From Psychromonas algicola (GTDB taxonomy: Bacteria > Pseudomonadota > Gammaproteobacteria > Enterobacterales > Psychromonadaceae), in contig NZ_SNUB01000003.1 of assembly GCF_004378355.1 (NCBI RefSeq), forward strand, positions 1 to 64,000: DNA of 64,000 nt, in the 5' to 3' direction. Positions 55,128 to 64,000 of this stretch are shown in pieces. The notes beneath the pieces are model-generated. The model was given only the letters and a program-made list of their open reading frames with translations, was not told the origin of the DNA and did no database searches. The position numbers and the translations under genes were made by a program. Every line of letters begins with the position of its first letter. Position 1 is the stretch's first letter.

Positions 55128-56051
55128 ATGAGTAATGTAATGAAACCATCGCAACTACAAACTGAATCACAAAACACAGTTCAAATACCTCAAGAAGCAT
55201 TTGATTGGTATGATGAATATGCACATGGTGATATTGACCGTCGTACTTTCTTAGCAAAATTAGCGGGAATGACAGGTGCAACAGTAACATTAGCAATGCT
55301 TTCATCTGCTTTGCTACCTAACTATGCACTTGCAGAGCAAGTTTCTTTTAATGATGACTCCATTACTGCATCTTACTTAAATTTCCCATCACCTAAGGGA
55401 CATGGAGAAGGGCGCGGTTACTTTGTAACACCTAAAAAAGTGAATGGTAAATTGCCTGTTGTTTTAGTTATTCATGAAAACCGTGGTTTAAACCCATACA
55501 TTAAAGATGTTGCTCGTCGTTTGGCTAAGGCTGGATTTATTGCTTTTGCTCCTGATGTGTTGCACCCATTAGGTGGTTACCCTGGTAACGATGATGAAGG
55601 TAAGAAAATGCAAAGCTCATTAGATAAAGCAAAAGTAGAGCAAGACTTTATTGCGGCAGCAACTTTCTTAAAAGCACACCCACAAAGCTCTGGTAAATTA
55701 GGCGCTGTCGGTTTCTGTTTCGGTGGTTATATTGTTAATATGTTAGCTGCAACGGTTCCTGATGTTATTGATGCTGGGGTACCTTATTACGGGACACCAG
55801 CAAAAGCTGAATTAAGAAAAAATGTGAAAGCACCATTATTAATTCAATTAGCTGAGCTTGATAAGCGTGTAAATGGTTACTGGCCTGAACATGAAGCAGA
55901 TTTGAAAAAATACGGTGTGGACTATGAAATGCATATGTATAAAGGTGCAAATCATGGCTTCCATAATGATTCTACTGGCCGTTATGTACCTGAAATGGCA
56001 GATCTTTCTTGGGATAGAACATTGAAATTCTTCTCAAAAAATTTAGCTTAA
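55128..56051 (+). CDS. Tat-exported dienelactone hydrolase family protein
   Basis: A 307-residue alpha/beta hydrolase of the carboxymethylenebutenolidase (DLH) family. The N-terminal DRRTFLAKLAGMTGA followed by a hydrophobic stretch and ALA looks like a twin-arginine signal at about residues 40-75, suggesting periplasmic location. The catalytic triad is Cys in VGFCFGGYIV, Asp in AELDKRVNG and His in GANHGFHND. The start is one of two ATGs (55122 or 55128); the open frame back to 54912 has no support. Physiological substrate unknown. Confidence 0.85.
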   Translation: MSNVMKPSQLQTESQNTVQIPQEAFDWYDEYAHGDIDRRTFLAKLAGMTGATVTLAMLSSALLPNYALAEQVSFNDDSITASYLNFPSPKGHGEGRGYFVTPKKVNGKLPVVLVIHENRGLNPYIKDVARRLAKAGFIAFAPDVLHPLGGYPGNDDEGKKMQSSLDKAKVEQDFIAAATFLKAHPQSSGKLGAVGFCFGGYIVNMLAATVPDVIDAGVPYYGTPAKAELRKNVKAPLLIQLAELDKRVNGYWPEHEADLKKYGVDYEMHMYKGANHGFHNDSTGRYVPEMADLSWDRTLKFFSKNLA

Positions 56052-56080
56052 TCAACTACAAGCAAATAATTTTAAAAACA

Positions 56081-56116
56081 AAAAGGGCTGAATGCAGAAA
56101 GTATTCAGCCCTTTTT
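56081..56116. terminator. Bidirectional terminator between the hydrolase and trmA
   Basis: AAAAGGGCTGAATGC and GTATTCAGCCCTTTT form a 15-base-pair stem (one G-T pair) with an AGAAA loop and T-runs on both strands, between convergent genes. Confidence 0.93.
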
Positions 56117-56127
56117 ATTTAATTTTT

Positions 56128-57231
56128 TTATTTTCTAACTAAAAATACGCCAGCTTCAGTGTGGTGTGTGTAAGGAAACTGATCAAACAGAGAAAATTTC
56201 TTGATATCATGAGTTTGAGTAAAGACATCAAGGTTATCTTTTAAGGTTTCAGGATTACAACTGATGTAGAGAATGTTGTCATAATTTTGCACCATTTTTA
56301 CCGTTTCATCATCCAATCCTGCGCGTGGGGGATCCACAAAAATGGTATTACATTGGTAGCTTGATAAATCGACATTTTTTTCTTTTAAACGATTAAATTC
56401 ACGTACACCATTCACTGCCTGTGTAAATTCCTGTGCAGACATGCGAATAATTTTTACATTATCAATGTTATTAGCCGCAATATTAAATTGTGCAGAATTT
56501 ACCGATGGCGTTGAAACTTCTGTTGCTAATACGCGATTAAAGTTTTTCGCCAATGCCAAAGAGAAGTTACCGTTACCACAATAAAGCTCCAATAAATCGC
56601 CTTCACTATTTCGAGTGCATTCAATGGCCCATTCCAACATATTGATTGAGACTTTCGCATTAGGTTGGGTAAAGCTATTTTCAACTTGTTGATAAATTAA
56701 TTGTTGTCCATCAACATTGAGTTTTTCAATAACAAAGTCATTATCAACGATAAACTTCTGTCTTCTTGCTCGACCAATAATGTTAATTTTAAACTGTTTT
56801 GATAAGCGTTGTTTCAGCGCGTTGATGGCAGTTAACCATTCATCATCCAATGGCTTGTGATAAAGCAAACTCACCATTATTTCACCGCTTAAGCTTGATA
56901 GGAAGTTAGCTTGGAAGAGTTTATAGCGTAAAATAGGCGAAACTTTAAGTTCTTCTACTAAACGTGGCATTAATTCATTAATTAAGGTGCTAGCAGGTAA
57001 AAATTGTTCAACGCGAATACGGGCTTTAGTCTCTTGATCTGTCATATAAAAATAAAGATCTTCATCTTCATGCCAAACACGGAATTGGCTGCGCATACGG
57101 TAATGTATTTTTTCAGATGAAAAACACTCTAATTCAGGTAATTCAAAGGTTGAAAAGAGTTGAGTGAATTGCTCTTTTTTAGCATCTAATTGTGATTCAT
57201 AATTATCCGGATCAACAAATTCTAAGCTCAT
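56128..57231 (-). CDS. trmA: tRNA (uracil-54-C5)-methyltransferase TrmA
   Basis: A 367-residue enzyme that makes ribothymidine in the T-loop of tRNAs. The SAM motif [16 protein letters not shown], the [11 protein letters not shown] motif and the catalytic cysteine in [11 protein letters not shown] near residue 325 are intact; MRSQFRVWH at the N-terminal region is RumA/TrmA-typical. E. coli TrmA has 366 residues. Divergent from murI, the usual neighbour in several gammaproteobacteria. Confidence 0.96.
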   Translation of the reverse strand: MSLEFVDPDNYESQLDAKKEQFTQLFSTFELPELECFSSEKIHYRMRSQFRVWHEDEDLYFYMTDQETKARIRVEQFLPASTLINELMPRLVEELKVSPILRYKLFQANFLSSLSGEIMVSLLYHKPLDDEWLTAINALKQRLSKQFKINIIGRARRQKFIVDNDFVIEKLNVDGQQLIYQQVENSFTQPNAKVSINMLEWAIECTRNSEGDLLELYCGNGNFSLALAKNFNRVLATEVSTPSVNSAQFNIAANNIDNVKIIRMSAQEFTQAVNGVREFNRLKEKNVDLSSYQCNTIFVDPPRAGLDDETVKMVQNYDNILYISCNPETLKDNLDVFTQTHDIKKFSLFDQFPYTHHTEAGVFLVRK

Positions 57232-57408
57232 TTTTACCTCTGTATTCTAACGCTAACATTTACTATTTTATTAATAGCACTCAAATGGAGGGGCATTCTA
57301 AAACAGCAAGTGGCGCTTGGCTAGATAAGTCCTGACATTTATTTATTTCTTTCTACTTCAGTTACAGGCTAAAATACTTTTTTTGCCAAAGAAGCCATTA
57401 AGGAATAC

Positions 57409-58242
57409 ATGAAAATGCCTGCAAAACGCGTGCTTATATTTGATTCTGGTGTAGGTGGGTTATCCGTTTATGAGCAAATTATTAACATAAACTCGAATAT
57501 TGAATGTCGTTATTTGTTCGATAATGCCTATTTTCCTTATGGTGAACTACCCAGAGAAAAGCTCGTCACTCGTATCACTCAATTGCTGACAGATTTCACC
57601 AAGCAATATCCTGCCGATTTAATTGTGATTGCCTGTAATTCTGCCAGTACTATTGCGCTGGATGATTTACGCAGTCATTTTAGTATTCCCATTGTTGGTG
57701 TCGTACCTGCCATTAAACCCGCAACATTTATCACAAAAAATAATGTGATTGGTTTGTTAGCTACACCGGGAACCGTCGAACGAGCTTATACAAGCACGCT
57801 GATCGAACAATTTGCTGCTGGAAAGAAAGTATTGCGTATTGGTTCAACTAAGTTAGTGACACTCGCAGAAGATAAGTTGATGGGCAAAGTCGTTAAACAA
57901 GAAGAATTTAATAAAATACTCGCACCTTGGTCATCAGCTGAACTAAAAGATATACCTGATACTCTGGTATTAGGCTGCACGCATTTCCCATTATTAAAAG
58001 AGGAAATAGCGGCTTGTTTTACAAAACCTATTCAGTTAGTTGATTCAGGCGAAGCCATTGCTTTACGTGTGCGACAGTTGTTAGCTAATAGCTTAATAAG
58101 CAATGAAAAGGGTGAATTTAAACAACCGTTATTGCACCAAGCTTTTTATACAAAAGCCTTTACTAACTTAACTCATTTATCTGCCTTACAAAAAAGCTTT
58201 ATGACTTATGGTTTTGAAAGCCTGAGTTTTTTCGATTGTTAA
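57409..58242 (+). CDS. murI: Glutamate racemase MurI
   Basis: A 277-residue racemase supplying D-glutamate for peptidoglycan. The two catalytic cysteines are in IVIACNSASTIAL near residue 75 and VLGCTHFPLL near 187; the N-terminal FDSGVGGLSVY and DNAYFPYGE are also diagnostic. The ATG at 57409 has AAGGAATAC upstream. It stands between trmA and rluE without overlap. Confidence 0.95.
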   Translation: MKMPAKRVLIFDSGVGGLSVYEQIININSNIECRYLFDNAYFPYGELPREKLVTRITQLLTDFTKQYPADLIVIACNSASTIALDDLRSHFSIPIVGVVPAIKPATFITKNNVIGLLATPGTVERAYTSTLIEQFAAGKKVLRIGSTKLVTLAEDKLMGKVVKQEEFNKILAPWSSAELKDIPDTLVLGCTHFPLLKEEIAACFTKPIQLVDSGEAIALRVRQLLANSLISNEKGEFKQPLLHQAFYTKAFTNLTHLSALQKSFMTYGFESLSFFDC

Positions 58243-58289
58243 TAATTAGTAAGTCTGAGCAATGTTAGTTTTGATTTTACAATTAAAAC

Positions 58290-59000
58290 TTATTTTTTAA
58301 GTACAGTATAAGTACCGTTCTTAAGCCCTTTAATTGTCCACTCTCCAACGGAGTAACGAATCAATCGTAATGTAGGAAAGCCAATATTCGCTGTCATGCG
58401 GCGTACTTGACGATTACGACCTTCAGAGATAGTTAAGCTGATCCAGGTAGTTGGAATATTCGCTCGTTCGCGGATAGGTGGATAGCGCTCCCAAATATCT
58501 GGGTTATCCATAATTTTTGCTTTTGCAGGTAAAGTCAGTCCATCTTTTAATTCAACGCCGTTGCGTAATTTCTGTAAATCAGCTTCTGTTGGTACGCCTT
58601 CAACTTGCACCCAATAGGTTTTTTCTGTTTTTTTGCCTGGCTGAGTGATATCTGCTTGAAGCTTTCCATCATTGGTTAATACTAATAAACCTTCACTGTC
58701 TCTATCTAAACGACCTGCTGCATAGATATTTGGAATGTCGATGTAGTCTTTTAGGGTTTCACGATCACTCTCTGGATTACCTTCATCGGTGAACTGACTT
58801 AATACATCAAAAGGTTTATTGAATAAAACTATTTTCTGCATTGAAGCGGGTAATGCTTTTTTAGGAACAAAGGTCTTATGAGCTGCTTTTTTTACATTAA
58901 AATGCGAGGCTTTTTTGGGTTTACGTTTAGGTGTTGTTTTGGCCGTATTCTGGCCTGCTTTAAATGTGTTATTGGTTTTTTTTAATGGAGGTTTATTCAC
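58290..59000 (-). CDS. rluE: 23S rRNA pseudouridine-2457 synthase RluE
   Basis: A ~236-residue RsuA-family pseudouridine synthase. Catalytic motif [19 protein letters not shown] contains the essential Asp; ILFNKP-like [40 protein letters not shown] complete the fold. The first ~70 residues are a lysine-rich extension without an S4 domain. A GTG start at 59000 has AAAGGGC upstream and is preferred to the ATG at 59063, which lacks one. Divergent from icd, as rluE is in E. coli. Confidence 0.92.
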   Translation of the reverse strand: MNKPPLKKTNNTFKAGQNTAKTTPKRKPKKASHFNVKKAAHKTFVPKKALPASMQKIVLFNKPFDVLSQFTDEGNPESDRETLKDYIDIPNIYAAGRLDRDSEGLLVLTNDGKLQADITQPGKKTEKTYWVQVEGVPTEADLQKLRNGVELKDGLTLPAKAKIMDNPDIWERYPPIRERANIPTTWISLTISEGRNRQVRRMTANIGFPTLRLIRYSVGEWTIKGLKNGTYTVLKK

Positions 59001-59216
59001 TTGTTGCCCTTTAAAGCAGTCAAAAAAAGCATTGTAACAGAATAATCTCTGTAAGCAGCGCATCTGTTAAATGCTTTTTTATCAATCCTTAATCGCTGTT
59101 CCTTTGAACACTAACAGGCATTAGTTCACAAATATTGATCACATTTTTACTTAAATCGCGTTGTTCGTGCTATGAAACTGGATAATTTTCATATTTTCGA
59201 TATGATATGCGCGTAA

Positions 59217-61520
<2,304 letters not shown>

Positions 61521-61896
61521 TTCTATTTTTAATACTAATTAACGAGTATTGAATTTAGTTTGAATTTCCGGCAACAGCCTTTTAAAAACCCATTAAGTGA
61601 TTCACTTAATGGGTTTTTTTATAGTTAAACTATTGATTATATGAAGTGTTTGCATTCGTTTATAAAATAAACAAATGTTAATTTGTCATTGTCTTTACTA
61701 GTGGTTTGATACTATTGCTGTTAATTATTAAAAAATGAGATTTATTTTGGTAAGTTTCCTGTAAAATTAAAAAGTAATCGAATTTTTAACCCTGTTTTTA
61801 GGTTACAGTTATGACCTAACTTTATTTTTTGTTATTTAAATTAGCAAAAACAATTAGCTTATTATTTTAAAATGTACGCTCAGCAAAGGATTTTTA
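61521..61896. other. Intergenic region between icd and the baeS-like gene
   Basis: 376 AT-rich bases. Apart from the icd terminator at 61587-61620 I see only poly-A/T tracts and a short imperfect repeat (AGGTTACAGTTATGACCT near 61800). No ORF or RNA gene is recognised; the promoter of the two-component operon should be here. Confidence 0.6.
61587..61620 (+). terminator. Rho-independent terminator of icd
   Basis: AACCCATTAAGTGA and TCACTTAATGGGTT form a nearly loop-less 13-14 base-pair stem followed by seven T, 66 bases after the icd stop. Confidence 0.93.
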
Positions 61897-63300
61897 ATGC
61901 GTCTAACTTTGTTCAAAAAGATTTTAATCGCAATGCTTTTTATCAGTACCTCTATGGTTGTTGGTATGGCGTGGTTAATTAATTCAAGTTTCCAAACCGG
62001 ACTTCAGAATTATTTGAACCAGGGCGATGAAGAAAAATTGCAATTAGTTGCAGAGCAGGTTGCGCCTTATTATTCCATTGAATATGGATGGGAAAAGTTA
62101 AAACCAGACTCTTGGTTTATGATCTTAGAAGACGTCTTTGCTCGACCAAAAAAATGGTTAAAAGAACCTGCAAAATCTCGAGCTAACTATATTGACCGTT
62201 TAAGTAAACGTATTGAACTAGTTGATCTTGAATCAAAATTTATTTTTAAAAATCGTAAGTTAAGAACAAGCTTAGATTTAATTAAAGTACCTATTCAATA
62301 CCAAGGTGAAGTGGTTGGCTGGGTTGTGACTAAAAAACATAACTCAATGTCTGGTGCGTTAGAGCAAAGTTTCTATCAGCAGCAACAAAGTAACTTTTTA
62401 TGGATTGTATTATTGGTTGCGTTACTTTCATTCCTACTTTCTTGGATACTAGTGCATCATTTACTTACTCCTCTGAAACAACTTCAAAGTGCAGCAAATT
62501 CACTACAGTCTGGAGATTACTCAACTCGTATTGAAGTTAAAGGGGAAGATGAGTTGGCCGCATTGTCTTGTCGTTTTAATGAACTAAGCCGTAGCTTACT
62601 GCATCAAAAAGAATCTAGAGAGCAATGGCTTGCGGATATATCTCATGAATTACGTACACCTATTTCAGTATTAAAAAGTGAAATCGAAGCTATTCAAGAT
62701 GGTATTCGTAAACCTGAGCCCAAGTACATTGATTCATTGCATAACCAAGTGCAAAACTTGAGTCAATTAGTTAATGATTTATACGAATTGTCATTATCAG
62801 ACTCTGGTGTTCAATTTGACCTCTCTCAGCGTGTGAGCGTCAGTAATATATTGAAAACAAGTTGTGCTCAATACCAATTACGTTGCCAAGAAAAACAAAT
62901 TGAACTGCAAACTTTTATTGATCCTAAGAATAAACACTGCATTCAAGGTGATAAAAAATCATTAACGCAACTTTTCTCAAACGTATTAGAAAATAGTTTT
63001 CGTTATACCGATGGCCCAGGGCAATTAAGAGTTCATTTAAGTAATAAAGATAAACAACTTTATATTTGTATTGAAGATAGTGCTCCTTGTGTACCAACAG
63101 CGGCATTACCTAAACTATTTGATCGCTTATTCCGCGTTGATGAGTCGCGTAGTCGTTTGAGCGGAGGCTCTGGTTTGGGATTATCTATTTGTAAAAACAT
63201 AGTGCATGCTCATCAAGGTGAAATGACTGCAAATTATTCTAAATTAGGTGGTTTAGCTATTACCATTACTTTTCCATTAGCATCAGTTCAAGACCAATAA
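61897..63300 (+). CDS. baeS: Sensor histidine kinase, BaeS-like
   Basis: A 467-residue inner-membrane kinase, the same length as E. coli BaeS. Two spans (about residues 8-30 and 165-188) flank a periplasmic sensor; HAMP follows, then the phospho-accepting His in LADISHELRTPISVLKSE near residue 250, N-box ENSFRYTDG, a G1 box of the BaeS type (IEDSAPCV) and G2 SGGSGLGLSICKNIV. BaeS senses envelope damage and indole-like compounds in E. coli; the signal here is inferred only. The response regulator gene follows after 9 bases. Confidence 0.87.
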   Translation: MRLTLFKKILIAMLFISTSMVVGMAWLINSSFQTGLQNYLNQGDEEKLQLVAEQVAPYYSIEYGWEKLKPDSWFMILEDVFARPKKWLKEPAKSRANYIDRLSKRIELVDLESKFIFKNRKLRTSLDLIKVPIQYQGEVVGWVVTKKHNSMSGALEQSFYQQQQSNFLWIVLLVALLSFLLSWILVHHLLTPLKQLQSAANSLQSGDYSTRIEVKGEDELAALSCRFNELSRSLLHQKESREQWLADISHELRTPISVLKSEIEAIQDGIRKPEPKYIDSLHNQVQNLSQLVNDLYELSLSDSGVQFDLSQRVSVSNILKTSCAQYQLRCQEKQIELQTFIDPKNKHCIQGDKKSLTQLFSNVLENSFRYTDGPGQLRVHLSNKDKQLYICIEDSAPCVPTAALPKLFDRLFRVDESRSRLSGGSGLGLSICKNIVHAHQGEMTANYSKLGGLAITITFPLASVQDQ

Positions 63301-63309
63301 GGAATTAAA

Positions 63310-63978
63310 ATGGCACAACATATTTTGATTGTGGAAGATGAGGAATCTCTGGCTCAAGTTTTATCTGAGTATATTTGCCAATCAGGTTTCACTGCAGATG
63401 TCATTAACGATGGTGCCGATGTCGTTGACTGGGTGAAAAGTAATTCAGTTGATTTGATCCTCTTAGATTTAATGCTTCCTGGAAAAAATGGATTAGATAT
63501 TTATAGAGAACTACGTACATTTACTAATGTGCCTGTTGTCATGGCAACGGCTAGGATTGATGAGATAGATCGTTTAATTGGCCTCGAGTTAGGCGCAGAT
63601 GATTATATTTGTAAGCCTTACAGTCCGCGTGAAGTGGTTGTTCGAGTTAAAAATATTTTACGTCGTACTGGCGAAGGTGGAAAAGTATCTGAGCACGTAT
63701 TAAGTATTAACGATACAACCATGAAAGTGCTGGTAAAAGGTAAAGAGGTTATTTTAACCCGTGCTGAATTTCGCTTATTACAGCACTTCTATAAGCACCG
63801 CGAACAAGTCTTTAGTCGAGAGCAGCTTATGTCTCAAATCTATTCTGATAACCGTATTGTTACTGATAGAACTATTGATAGCCATATTAAGAATTTGCGT
63901 AAGAAAATTCAAGATGTGGATTCAGAAGTGGATTGTATCCAATCAATTTATGGTGTGGGTTACAAGTTCGCGCTATAA
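63310..63978 (+). CDS. baeR: OmpR-family response regulator, BaeR-like
   Basis: A 222-residue response regulator. The receiver domain has the acidic pair EDEE, the phospho-acceptor Asp in LILLDLMLPGKNG near residue 55, and the conserved Lys in CKPYSPREV; the C-terminal winged helix (LTRAEFRLLQHF ... DRTIDSHIKNLRKKI) binds DNA. The CKPYSPREVVARV-type linker resembles BaeR. Coupled to the kinase gene upstream. No target promoters are visible within the window. Confidence 0.88.
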   Translation: MAQHILIVEDEESLAQVLSEYICQSGFTADVINDGADVVDWVKSNSVDLILLDLMLPGKNGLDIYRELRTFTNVPVVMATARIDEIDRLIGLELGADDYICKPYSPREVVVRVKNILRRTGEGGKVSEHVLSINDTTMKVLVKGKEVILTRAEFRLLQHFYKHREQVFSREQLMSQIYSDNRIVTDRTIDSHIKNLRKKIQDVDSEVDCIQSIYGVGYKFAL

Positions 63979-64000
63979 ACTTTACTTCTTATCAATCAGC

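Overview
The window is chromosomal DNA of a low-GC marine gammaproteobacterium. The gene content and order fit a Psychromonas-like member of the Alteromonadales/Vibrionales side of the class: AT-rich intergenic DNA, a monomeric NADP-isocitrate dehydrogenase, a FabV-type enoyl reductase, and long stretches of gene order shared with Escherichia coli and Vibrio. The genus is an inference from protein character; no 16S gene is present.

Layout. (1) 1-5.3 kb: left edge with a partial IS630-like transposase that appears to have cut off a GNAT acetyltransferase, an EamA transporter, and a polar amino acid ABC transporter (binding protein, two permeases, ATPase). (2) 5.4-9.6 kb: yadG-yadH export ABC system joined to a TrmB-family methyltransferase, then the MsrPQ periplasmic methionine sulfoxide repair pair, followed by a MITE-like repeat. 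(3) 9.9-22.2 kb: glycerate kinase, then panD, panC, panB, folK, pcnB, gluQ and dksA on the minus strand and hrpB, mrcB and a SufE/CsdE gene on the plus strand, a close match to the E. coli yadGH-panDCB-folK-pcnB-gluQ-dksA-hrpB-mrcB region. (4) 22.3-36.5 kb: accessory zone with rlmF, tandem duplicated lipoproteins, a decayed small membrane-protein gene, a chemoreceptor, a MexEF-like RND pump with a divergent LysR regulator, ohrR-ohr, and a YnfM-like exporter with a divergent LysR regulator. (5) 36.6-46 kb: aromatic/aspartate aminotransferase, serA, rpiA, ygfA, 6S RNA, zapA and divergent ygfB-pepP-ubiH-ubiI. (6) 46.1-54 kb: fabV, tRNA-Pro(GGG), kdsD, a YhhL-like gene, rsmD, ftsY-ftsE-ftsX, a small GNAT-like gene, rpoH. 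(7) 54-64 kb: prephenate dehydratase, a Tat-exported dienelactone hydrolase, trmA, murI, rluE, monomeric icd and a BaeSR-like two-component system.

Most of the window is core metabolism: pantothenate and folate synthesis, ubiquinone hydroxylation, serine and pentose phosphate metabolism, RNA modification, division and protein targeting. Signs of movement are confined to the left edge and the 9.65-9.89 kb repeat. No CRISPR array, prophage, toxin-antitoxin pair or obvious new defence system was seen. The most informative oddities are the lack of any usable ATG/GTG/TTG start for pcnB, where an AUU start with a good ribosome-binding site fits, a PanM/PanZ-like acetyltransferase candidate that lacks the usual acetyl-CoA loop, a repeat whose ends resemble the local IS end, a structured leader before the amino acid binding protein, and a frameshifted small zinc-ribbon/membrane gene.
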